Shown here piece after piece: positions 12,535-23,786 of a stretch of 64,000 bases of DNA. Position numbers and translations under genes: made by a program. The stretch's first letter is position 1. Every line of letters starts with the position of its first letter. The notes under the pieces are model-generated. The model worked only from the letters and a program-made list of their open reading frames with translations, searched no databases and was not told the origin of the DNA. Source of the DNA: Allodiplogaster sudhausi (Eukaryota > Nematoda > Chromadorea > Rhabditida > Diplogasteridae); NCBI GenBank assembly GCA_945643635.1, contig CALZFC010000135.1, positions 352,501 through 416,500 on the forward strand, in the 5' to 3' direction.

Positions 12535-12612
12535 TTACATACATATGTATGTACATTCATATGTACGTATGTACATATGTATGGATGTAAATATAAACAG
12601 GCATATGTGTAA
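12535..12612. repeat. ACAT/GTAT palindromic repeat
   Basis: Alternating TACATA and TATGTA units, including TACATATGTATG, that can fold back on themselves. Similar short clusters occur at 7200-7235, 31360-31375 and 55062-55115. Confidence 0.6.
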
Positions 12613-12806
12613 ATAAATACATTGGATGTCCGATGAAAAGTTTTCTAAAACAGGGAAGATATAGAACGAAACTCTTGGAATTAGATAAGAGAATAGGGGG
12701 AGCAAGTCAAATGGGAAGAAAGAAATAGAGAACTGAATATAAAATTGGAGTCCTTTCAAGATAAAGATATCGCTTTTTCGTTGGAAACGCCCATTTTTTA
12801 TTACAG

Positions 12807-15800
12807 GTGTCTGCTTGGAAGGACGAGAAGACATGTGAAGAAGGAGAAGAGCGAGGGAGAATTCGCTACTCCTTGAGAGAGTCCACGAAGTCCTTCTCTG
12901 TGGACCCAGCGACCGGACGTCTTTGTGTGGAAAGATCTCTCGACTACGAAGAAAAAAGAATTCATCGGCTCTCTGTTCTTCTTTCTCGCGAGGGTACAAC
13001 TCCAGTCAAACTTATGCGAAAGCAATGAAATAATGGCAGGATTCAACGAGACTGCAACTTGCGGAGTGAGTGTTCGAGTAGAGGATGTCAACGACAACTC
13101 GCCCGTCTTCTCTCCACTCCTCTACAACGCCTCCTTCCTGGAATCCGAAGTGACTGAGTCCTCGATTCTTCTCCTTCGTCTGGCTGCCTTCGATGCTGAT
13201 CACGGCGCTTTTGGAATGGTTCTCTATTTCACAATCTCACGCTCTCTGCCTGCCTCAAACTCCGTCAATTTCCTGTGATTGCAGGTGAAGTACCGTCTCG
13301 GGTCCCCCTCAGAGTTCTTTGAGGTGGATGAAAAGACTGGAGCTGTCCGCAACCGTCGCCGTCTCCCCCTGGGCGTGCACCACTTCGAAGTCGCAGCCCT
13401 GGATGGAGGCGGGAGACAGAGCGCAGAAACTGTCAGAATTATTGGTTGCACTTCAGGATCTTGTTTATCCCTGTGGTCGATTTACTATCTTTTGAAGAAC
13501 AGAGAGTGAGTACGCGTTAAGGCGGTGGTGAACGTGGCGGTGGAGAAGTCGAGCGAGCCGCTGCCTCGCTTTGTCTCCTCTTCTCCGAAGCGAGTCACGA
13601 CTTCTGAAGATATGCTGCCAGGTATTGCCATCGGATCCGTCGAGGCTATGGCCACTGGAGGAGATCTCTGCTGTACTCGATCTACTCGGGAGACCCTCAC
13701 CATCTCTTCGCCATTCATCCTCTTTCTGCCAAGATCACTGTCGCCAAGTATTTGGATTCCGACAAACACCAGGATCTTCTCATCAATGTTAAGGTCTTTA
13801 ATGCCCACGTCTGCATGAAGAATAGAATTGTATAAGATTTCCTTCAGGCGTATTCCAAGAAGGGAGTGGCTGGGTACTCTCAACTGCTAATTCACATCGA
13901 GGACCACAACGACAACTCGCCCACCTTCCCCTCTGACTCGGTTGATGTCCATTTGCGAGAGGATCATCCCCTTGACAAACCTTTCTACGCTCTAGATGCC
14001 ATGGATCGCGACCGTGGCAAAGTTTGATACCTTTTCCACGTTTAAATACATCTTATCGTTGTTTGATGAAGATGAACAATTGAGAATGGAGAGATTTCGT
14101 ACTCGCTGCTGTCTTCTTCTCCGCCGGGTCCCTTCATAGTCCACCCTCTGCTCGGCCAGCTCCGCCTCTCTGCCCCCCTCGACTACGAGACAACCCGAGT
14201 GTACCGCCTTCTCCTTCGTGCTGAGGATGGCGGAGTCCCTCCAAAGAGAGCCAACATCACTGTGATCGTCCATCTCATCGATGTCAATGACAACCGTCCA
14301 CTCTTCGAAAAGGATCAATACCATACCATGGTCTTTTCCTTTGTTTGGACTCAAGTTGTAAGAATGGAAGAGTTGAGGTGGTCGAGAACTGTGTGCAAGG
14401 GACGAGCTTGGCGAGAGTGGCAGCGACGGACGCGGACTCGCGTACCGGAGGAAGAGTGGAGTTCTCACTCGACAACTCGCAGCAGACTCTTCCTTTCTCC
14501 ATCGACTCTCGCTCCGGACTCATCTTCACTCGACTTCCAATCGATCGGGAGAAGAATCCCTTCTTCAATTTCACTGTCATTGCAAGCGACAAAGGAATGG
14601 TGAGAATGAAGAGTCGATGATGTGAGAAGGAATGTCTGATTCAGCCAAGACAGTCTTCTTCTGTCCCAGTGAGAGTGACTGTGCTGGATGTGAATGACAA
14701 TACTCCCTCTTGCTCTTCCATCATTCCTCTCACAGTTACGAGCAATGCTGACCTTCGACAGTCAATTGGCACGTCCTATCCACTTTTTCACGTCGTACTT
14801 ACCATTCGTCTATATGCATATTTCCTGTTTGAATTGACAATTCCTAATAGAGAGAGATATATAGGAACAATAGTTGCACTGGATCCGGATGACGGAGAGA
14901 ACGGAACTCTCATTTATCGACCGCAGCAACACAATTCATTCTTCCTCGTCAAGACAAACGGTCCGCTGAGAGAAGTCTTCAACTCTATTTCGAAGACTTG
15001 TTCAGGGGAAGTGTTAATTCGTCGCCAGCTGGCACAGGAGGAGGGTCATCATCTCCAGATGGCCGTCGTTGTTTCCGATGGGGGAACTCCTCCCAAGTCT
15101 ACTGTGTGCCAAGTAAGGACACATATCAGCCACTAAGCGATGCAGACTCGGAATGTACAGATTTCCATTAACATCTCGGAAGGCGAGTCTGCAGTTTTGA
15201 TTGGAGATATTAGCCCCCTGGACATTGACATCCCAACCCACTGTTCTCCTCCTTGTCCCCTTCGACAATTGAATGCCACGGGAGTGGTTGAGAGGAGACA
15301 GCAGAGCAGCGGTACGATTCTTCTGGCAGAACCATCTACTATTATTTTCCAGTAGAACGGTCACCCCATGTATTTTAAGATGTTTCGCCTCATTTCTCTA
15401 TCTCTTCAAATGGAATGATCTCTCTCGCATCTCCATTGTCACTGAGAAGTGTGCGGAAGCTGACAGTCGTTTTGGTGGATGGAGAGGGACGCCAGAAGAG
15501 GATGACTTTCCGTCTCCACCCTGCCACGACAAATGTAAGAGTTGGCACTGTCTTTCGATCGACATGAGTGGATTACAGAAGGAAGCAACTCGAGTTGTGC
15601 GAGTTCCCGTGTCCACTCCGGTCGGCTCTTCTATTCTGGACCTGAGCCAAGGCCAACGGAACAGCGGAACACTAAACGATGATAATGACTTGGTTTTCTA
15701 CTCCCTTCTAAATCATGTGAGATACTCCATACTTTGTCGCAGAATGAAGCATTGTAGTGCTCCTCAGATCGATTGAAATATGTTTGCAGACGGAGATCTT

Positions 15801-17816
15801 CGAGATAGACTTAGGCGAGGCACTGTCCATGTCATCCACAACCTCGCTTTCTTCACTGAAGACATCGACGAGGCCATTGAACTCCGCTTCCGCCGCACGA
15901 ATGTGTCTTCCATGGCGAGCAGCGAGCAGTCCGTCTGGGTCGAGTTCGAGCGAGATCTTCCACTCAGACCAGTCTTCGACCTTCCTTTCACGCAGATTCA
16001 ACTGCAGGAAGACACCTCAATAGGTCAATACACTTCTCTTTTTTAATTCAATTCAATTTTTTGGTTTGCTTGTAACAATATTATCACATGGCGTAATATG
16101 AGCTGTCGAAGCACAAATAAAAGACTTATAGGATCCATAGTGGGAAAGGTGGAAGCGAAGACACCCGAGAAAGCCGCAGCAATTCTCTATCGCATAGTCG
16201 ATGAGAATGCGATCTTCTCTGCAGATCCAGCCACAGGACAAATTGCTCTCCAGAAATCTATCGATTCCTCAATGGTTAAATACAACTTTCTCATATTGTC
16301 TGATGTGAACTCGAGGTCTTGTCCAGACTCCGCGAATCACAGCAGTGGTTGTGGCCGAAGTGGAGAGTATTGAAGCTACTTCGGCTGTTCTCTTCCTGGT
16401 CAACGACACAAACAACCACGCCCCTGTAATTATCAGGTGCAGCCAATCTTCTCTTCTTCTCCAATTCTTCCTTTCTCAGTTCTCAAACAATCCGTCTTCG
16501 TGAAGAGGGCGCAGCTGGTGCTCCGTTTCACTACGTCGTGGCAAGGGATAACGATGTGGGGGACAACGGGCGCATTCGATACTTCATCCAGAGCAACCAT
16601 TCCGAGATGTTCGCTATGGATGAGAATACAGGTCACCACTACTGTTTCTCTTCTTTATCCTCCTCTGCACACGAGAAATACGATGGCAATAGCGAAGTCG
16701 CAATATCATAAAGTTTAAGTGGGTGCTTACCGTCTATCATAGGGTTGGAGTGAGTGGTACTTACCCTCTGACCTGTGGCGACGACAGAAAATACCGGCGC
16801 TATCGCCACTTTCTCTGACACAACGAAAGAAACTCACTGTGTATCTCATGGTCAGATCACTCACATCTACTTCCACTTTTGTCATTGGTGGTAGATGTAA
16901 GTGTTATGAGTTGCTTACATGTGGTTGAGATGGGCGTGGCTTAAGCCCAGTGCTGAATGTTCTAGTACCTTGAAGGAGCGCTGTCTCTGCTGTCCCGTGT
17001 TTCATCAGACCTTTCTATTGTCGTTCGAGCTGAAGATTGCGGGACTCCGTCCCTTTCCACCCAACAAACCTTGTTAATACAGGCGAGTCATCGCAACTAT
17101 AAATAAAGAAAAGAAAACTTAGAGTTCAGGTGGAACATGCGAATTGGCATTTCTTTGACCGCGCCACTCACTGGGTTCGACTGCATTCGTCTCATCCCAA
17201 GCATATTCTCTATACTTTTCCTACAAACAGTCAGTGGCTTATTTAAAAGGAAATTATTAATATGAAAAGCTATGATCTATTTTTCATCGTTAAGAATCTG
17301 TTCGTCTTTCTGTGCAGCCGGAAAATATCCCATTTCGTCTGTTGGATGGAGAACTCAAAGTGGATGGAGCATTATCCGAGAATAAATACATCATAACCGG
17401 TAGCTAAAAAAAATTGAATGCCAAAACTAGAAGAACAATTTCAGTGCTGGCAGAAGAAAAAGGGAGCGGAGAAAGTGACTGGATGGCCCTGACTGTCACA
17501 GTGGGGGACACTAAGCCCCCGCAACCGAAGGTCTCCTCGATGTCTTGTCATTCCATCGCTATTCCGGAAAATAAGAAGATGTCAAATATCAAGCAAATTG
17601 TAGCGGTCGGACCGAAAATGAATGCAACTTTTCAAATCGAAGGTATTTTAAAATTCTTTTCCAAACATGTAGAACCATTACCTCTTTTCAGGCGGAAATG
17701 AGTTGAACCTTTTTCGAATCGACGAACAATCAGGAGTCATCTCTTGTGATGAACTGGACAGAGAGAAGAAGTCTCATCATCTTCTTGTCATTACGCTCAC
17801 TGATAGAATTAATACC
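12807..17816 (+). CDS. Dachsous-like giant cadherin, exon block 2 (middle cadherin repeats)
   Basis: Starts after TTACAG at 12806, in phase with block 1. Calcium-site motifs in order: VEDVNDNSPVF (13080), IEDHNDNSPTF (13900), LIDVNDNRPLF (14275), VLDVNDNTPSC (14680), DPDDGENGTL (14885), NDTNNHAPVI (16402), DNDVGDNGRIRYF (16550) and LDREKKSHHLLV (17755). About 11-12 repeats are present, some degenerate. Introns are tiny: 15113-15145 is 33 bp, and one near 14334-14365 is about 32 bp. The intron 17083-17129 starts GC. The block ends at 17816 before an 8.3-kb intron. Frame must change by one base near 13660 (between MATGG and LLYSIYSG) and near 15813 (between IFEIDL and RGTVHVIHN); both flanks are well conserved, so these are lesions or assembly errors. 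Confidence 0.88.
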
Positions 17817-18289
17817 GTTAGCACCATGTGTTGAAGCCCACAGAGGCGAGTATTAGTAAAGGGAAGAATTATTTGGACCTCACTCCACATTACACTATGG
17901 CGCCAGTTTAAAAAATGAAATTGATCAGCAGTGGATGCTGACAAATGGCTTCAGATTACTTTGAATCTGATTCCTCGCGTAACTTTTTGTTATTATTCTT
18001 CATAAATTTGTCGTTAAATATTCGAATTGATGTCCGTAGATGATTTGGAGCGTGTTTCTGACGAGAGCGAGTAGAATTAGACTGGATAAGAGCGCCGTGC
18101 TCATGTCGAATGATTTCGTCCTGTTGTTTGCAAATCTGAATGAGATTGACGTTTGAATGTTCTTTCAAGTTATTTTACGATGAACATAGTTCGTGATGCG
18201 AAGTGTTGCATTGAATGTACTTTAACCATATCATTGAAGTCTCATTTGTCAGGTTCTTCGCCTTCTTTTCGCCTTCTACGCTGTGAGAA

Positions 18290-19080
18290 GAGTTGCTCTC
18301 AGCTCGAGCTGGAGAAGCCAGTCGTCAGGTTGAGCGTGGTATGTGTTACTCATACCATTTAGTTTCATTAAAATTTTGTTGTGCACAAAGACTAGATAGG
18401 AGTGCTACATCATTTTGAAGAAAACTTTATTGTAACCCTATGAATGGCTCACGTTGAATTTGGTCGTTGTGTTTCCAAATCTGAATGAAAATGGAATGCT
18501 TTAAAGTAAAAGTATGATTTGCATAGTTTGTGAGGAGCACTGTTCGATATGCAATGAATGCACATTTCGTAATATGAGTTTCTTTTCATTTTGCAGAAGC
18601 TTCATTAGTCGATCGAGCAGTCGGTCGCCGAACACTGCGAAAGTGGGAAGAGGTGAGCATCTATTATATAACTTGTTGCCAGTTTGTTATAATAACAATA
18701 ACCTATTTTTTGTGAGCTACGGTTTTATTAATTCCTACATCATTTTGAAGAAAAGTTTGTTGTAAGCCACAAATGAAAGGCTTTTGTTCACTATTGCTGG
18801 TTTAGTCGTTTATCTACGCATTTCAAGGGTCGTGCACACTTCTATTTTAAAACGTCACGACTCTTGTATTAAACTGTTTCTACAAGAGCCATATTTTATT
18901 AGTTATAAGCCGCAAATGACTGGGTTTTTTTGCCTATTCTTAATGTTTTCCTTAGAATTTTTTCAAGCGAATACGAGTTTCGTCATATTTGACAGGAACA
19001 ACGTGTAGAGAGGGAAGCTGGAGAAGGGAGCGAATCGTCTGCTGGTGGAAGAATGAGCAGCCCGACCACCACGAGGAAGC
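18290..19080 (+). pseudogene. Candidate upstream exons of the host transposon
   Basis: Three short open segments with plausible splice sites: 18250-18330; about 18599-18652 (after TTTTGCAG, reading EASLVDRAVGRRTLRKWEE, before GTGAGC); and about 18997-19082 (after GACAG, reading EQRVEREAGEGSESSAGG, before GTGCGT). They lead toward the open frame at 19381. I do not recognise a domain. They may belong to the older transposon in this intron; the link is inference. Confidence 0.3.
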
Positions 19081-19569
19081 AAGGTGCGTATTTCTTTACT
19101 TTTCAGCAATCGTTACAACAGAACTCCAACGTTTTCTTCTTCTTTTTCTCAAACTTGGCCCAGGGGTTATTTGGCACGGGGGAACAAGAATTTAACATTC
19201 ATTTTTTAAAAAAAGTTGCAGTACCTTTTGAGGAAATATATTTTTGGCTTAGATTGCGTTGTAAATCTCGCTAAGGGGGATATTTGGCACGAGGAAAAAA
19301 TTTATAAAACATTTGGGGTTACATATTGGCTGTAATTTATTTAACTTTTTTTTGCAGAAATCACACTCTAATACATAAACATGAATCAGATTTATAGTTG
19401 GATCGGGCAGGGTTGTGGTTTGTGTGCTCATCACGAGCAAAGAAATGCAGCTCTTCTTAGACATGTCGAGAGCCTGAATGCAACATTGGAATCCAAAGAG
19501 CGGGAAATTGAGAAACTAAACACAACAGTCTCGTCATTGAAGGGTAGATTAAAGAAAAAGATGGAACAT

Positions 19570-19572
19570 CTG
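19570..19572. repeat. CTG target-site duplication, left flank of Harbinger copy 1
   Basis: CTG directly precedes the terminal inverted repeat and recurs at 23951-23953 directly after the other end. Confidence 0.75.
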
Positions 19573-20011
19573 CCGTGCTATTAATCTAGGAAGAAAACTG
19601 AAAACAGAGCTGAGTGAAATATGAACGAGCATATGTAAAAAGATCATGCAGGTTATGCACCGGTTTACTATGGAAAATGGCTGAGTTCAGTCACATTTAC
19701 CCTTATCCTTTGCGTATCTTGGTATATGTTTCAAACTGCGCTTACCAAGAAAGTTCGCTAAAGTTTGTGACTCTGACACGAGAGAGTAAGCAAAAGTGAG
19801 AGAAGAAAACATTCTAAAAAATTCTACTCACTTTTGCTCTCTCAGTTTTGCACACTATTTCGGGTCAGAAAAGTGACACAACTAAACGTCCAAGTTAACG
19901 ACAGGATTTTTTACGGTACTTGATCAGAGTGCAAAGATATGATTGTTGCTATTCACTATCCGTTGCCGCTTTGTATCCTCGTATAATATATCTCAATTTT
20001 TGTTTCAGAAC

Positions 20012-22259
20012 ATGCCGAAGCATCTCTCCTCAGATGAGAAAGAAGTCGTCTTAGAAGAAATAGCGCGCTTCCGAGAATACCTCATCGAAGGAAACAGCAA
20101 CCGACGTCCTGGCGCCAATTCGGCAAGAGACGGCGCATGGCAAACAGTGGTCGATCGTGCGCGAGATCGGCTTGGGAATAGCGAGATAACAGTGACTCGC
20201 TGCCAAAGGATCCTGCGCGACTCCCTTGCCACCACCAAGCAGTACTCAGTGGACGAAAGCCGGTTGAATTTTACTCTGCTGCGTTAAAATGTCATATATA
20301 TAATTCGGCTGATTTTAGTTACAGAGGAGCAACAGGTGGAGGCAGGTCGCTGGATGTTGAGAAGAATCTTGAAGCTAGATTTAATGCGCTAATTCCTGCT
20401 GAGAGGGAAATTATTGGTCTGTATGGCAAAACAGCCGCCTTTTGTGGAATCACTCCTTATGGTGAAAGTATTGTTCCGCTCTCTCAGGTTGGTAAATCTC
20501 GTGTGTTCATGTTTAACTAAATTTGGTTCGTTATTTCAAGGAGAAGGTGGCGAAACAAGCGATAAGAAAGCAGCGCACACGCCCCTTGCAAGATGAGCAT
20601 AGCTCGGATGCCGTCGAGAATAGCGGAACAAGTACTGTTGCCTTCAACTCTCAGGTTTTATGTCTCAATTACACTTTTTTGGTCGGATTTCATGCTAAAT
20701 AATCTAACTTATCGTCAATTACTTTCTTTTTGCGATTGTTGTCGAAATATCTCGAGAAACTTGGCTCTTCTAGAATCATTTCCTGGGAAGTGCGGCAAGG
20801 AGGCAGCGAAAACGCACGTGGGAAGAAGACGATATGTTCCTTGCCGTTGAAGATCACGTGGAAAGCTCGTTGGCTCGATCTCAGGTTTTTATTTACCCAT
20901 GTTTTTCGTTGGATGTCAAAGAAATAATGGAACATTTCCTGCACTTGCTTTCTTGTTTGGTTCTTTTCGAAATATGCCAAGAAAAATGGATATTTCCAGA
21001 TGAATTTGCTGGGAAACACGAGAAAGCAACGAAGGCGCACTTTGGATGATCACGAGGATTTGTGTGGCGGCGATGATGAATTGGAAAGCTCTTTAACTGG
21101 ATCACAGGAGGTTCTTATATACTCATGTTCTTTCTTCGTTATCATTGGGAATGATGGAACTTGGTTGGTTGTCATTGAAGTTCCCTTAATTGTTCGGTGG
21201 ATTTGGAAGGATGTTTAGAAACGTGGTAATTTCAAGAACTAGTTGCAGAAAAATACACTGAGAAAGAAGCGCACGTTCTCTTTGGAAGATGACAATGTTT
21301 TCCCAGCCGGCGACATGGAAAGTGCGGTGGTGAAAACTTGTTTTCTAAGTTCTGTTGCCTCCTTTTTTAACAGATTATTTCCCATTTATTTAGGATAACG
21401 AGGGATTTCACGAACCAGGCGTGACGGATTCCTCCAGTCACAACCCGAGAAGAACCGCAGCATCGGAACGCATGGTGCGTGAAAAGACCTTCGAAATGCT
21501 GGAGGTGTGTTTATTCTTTTACTTAAAAAAGAACATCTTGCGATTAGTCTTATAATTTTGACGTTGAAAACTTAAAATGCTTCTGTAGGCACAACGGAAA
21601 GCAGCCGTGGCGACTCAGTCCTTGGCGAAAGATGGTTCGGTGTACTTGCGAAATGCTTCAGCAACAGTTCGTGAGATGGGAAAGGATTTCAAAAGGGTAA
21701 GAAAACCTTTCACTGATAACTTGTTCGTAATCATGCATTTGATTTAGTCTCTGCGAATGGAGCGAGAGTGCTTCATTCAGTCGATGAACACCATTGTAAG
21801 CTCGCTCGCCGGGCGAAACTTTGTTAGTTCTGTTTTTTATATAGATTTCAATGGCGGCCTTGTTATAACAGCAGTTATTAACAGTTTTAATGTCCTTTTC
21901 CAGTCTTCCATTGCTGACACAACACAGGGTGTTGAGAATGATCAGCAGGCATCTCACGATAATACGGTTGCACTTTCATTTCATTTTATTTTATTTCCTT
22001 TTTCTATCCTTGATTATTCCTTGATTTTAAGTTTGTTTCTTTTAATTAAGTTGAAATATTAAACTGTGGCTTAACATCGTAGGTACTCCTCAATCGTGAA
22101 GTAAAGCGAGAGGTGATCGCGCCCGATGAATCAGCGGAAGACGCTAACTCCTTCGTCGACGTTGTGGGAATGTCCTCTGTCTCGGACATGCTGGAGTTGC
22201 AGAATGGCAATCGTAACACTTCAGACCGGGCTGCTTCGAGCCCTTCAACTCTCCTGTAG
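20012..22259 (+). CDS. Harbinger accessory Myb/SANT-like protein, copy 1
   Basis: ATG 20012 (MPKHLSSDEKEVVLEEIARF) opens a Myb/SANT-like helical DNA-binding domain with W in GAWQTVVDRARDRLG and a following RCQRILRD. Approximate exons: 20012-20262, 20319-20487, 20541-20654, 20774-20884, 21000-21110, 21249-21329 and several more to TAG 22259. In known Harbingers this partner binds the transposon ends and brings the transposase into the nucleus. Exons 3 to 6 are related to one another: each has an Arg/Lys cluster (RKQRTR, RRQRKRT, RKQRRRT, RKKRT) followed by acidic residues, and two end ESSL..SQ. The C-terminal part includes a mixed-charge segment near MERECFIQSMNTI. Confidence 0.85.
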
Positions 22260-22522
22260 CTAATTTTTATCTATTTTTGCGTTTCTTGCTACTTCCGCTT
22301 TCTTTCTTTAGAATATAGGTTGTATGCTTTTTTCTTCCCCTTTGACAGTTTCCACTGACATTCTTCATTTTCTCCCTATTCTTCTTTTTATCACAGAATC
22401 ACAGATTCAGCTAGGTTTTTTCAATTATATCTTATCTGATCACAGAGACAACTAGAAATTGTTTATCAAAATTAGGAAGTTATTTTGAGAAAAAATGGCG
22501 TAATAAGAATAATATAATAGAT

Positions 22523-23786
22523 TTACAGGTTGGTAGTCATGTGAGTTCGGGGGTCCATTCCGGGTGGAGGATGTGCCATTGTAGCAAGGCGGGGTCGTGG
22601 GATGGGGTATCCGCCCGTCACCTTCTCAATGATGTAGTTGTGTAAGATGACGGAGGCCATGATGTACTTGATGGCAGATTGTGGTTGCACACGAAGTTGG
22701 CTGCGCAGACACCCGAACCTTCGCTTCAACATTCCGATTGCCTGTTCCACAAGGACCCTTGTGTGACGGTGCTCTCGGTTAAATTCCTCCTCGGCTGGGG
22801 TTTGTGGATTTCTATATGGGGTGACAACAAAACCATTGCATGCGAATCCAGAATCACCAAGTATGACATATCCGGGAGGAATTGCTCCCTGCGCGAAGGC
22901 ATCAGCAAGTGATGACTGCCTGTAGATGTACGCATCATGGCAGCTTCCGGGGAATCGACAGTTACAGTATACGATGCGTCCGACCGCATCGCAAACAACT
23001 AGGACATTGATGGCAGTCCACCCTTTTCTTGTACGGTACTGCCAAGGGGAGTCCTCAGGAGCCATGATGGGGATCAGCGTCCCATCAATCAACCCGATGA
23101 CAATTAAAATTAACTATTATGAAGCTACCGCATTTCTTATTCTTGTTTCCTTGTTGTTCTATGAACATCTTACTTGCAAACCGAGTGCGCCTCGAGAATG
23201 CATCTGCTGCTCCAGCGCAGTAGAGTGGGCTCGTCAGTGGGAAGCGGACGTGTGTGTCCCAGAGCATCTGCATGCCATCCAGAGTTCGTGCAAGAACATT
23301 TACAACAGTAGATTGACAGCATCCAAACAGATCTGCCAACACCGACTGTGACGCATTCGTAAACAACGCCCGCAGAAGAATCAGAACCTGTTAAATCTAC
23401 TGTCTTTCTCTCTCTCTCTCTCTCTATTTCTGTCTGTCTGTCTCTCACTCTGTCTCTCTCCGTCCCTCTCTTTCTGTCTCTGTCTCTCTCTCTGTCTAGC
23501 AACAACTATCCCCTTTTCACTATTTCTGCCTCATTCGGAGTGCTCATCTTGCCTGGTTATCAACGGAGATCGCCCAATCGCCCATGGAGTAGTGGTTGAG
23601 TGCAGAAATAAGGTGGTTAACAAGCTGTCTCACACGGGCTGGCCTCATGCGAAATCGGTCATGGAGAAGCCTCTCGTTAGGCGCGAAGAAAACCATTGGA
23701 TGTATGCGGACATATGGGAGGTTCGGATGTCGACGCCGTATTGGAACCAATAAGTTGTTCATGTCTCTCAACAGTAATGTGTACAT
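22523..23786 (-). CDS. Harbinger DDE transposase (HARBI1-like), copy 1
   Basis: Three exons encode about 342 residues. The N-terminal exon (23553-23786) begins MYTLLLRDMNNL; the second carries a helix-turn-helix-like VLADLFGCCQSTVVNVLAR; the third carries the DDE_Tnp_4 core. Catalytic residues seen: first Asp in GLIDGTLIPI, second in ILGDSGF, Glu in VEQAIGMLKRRFG. The intron 23388-23552 starts with GC (CAG then GCAAGA) and contains the element's own CT microsatellite. The enzyme cuts and pastes the element together with the accessory protein. All frames are open, so the copy looks potentially functional. Confidence 0.92.
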
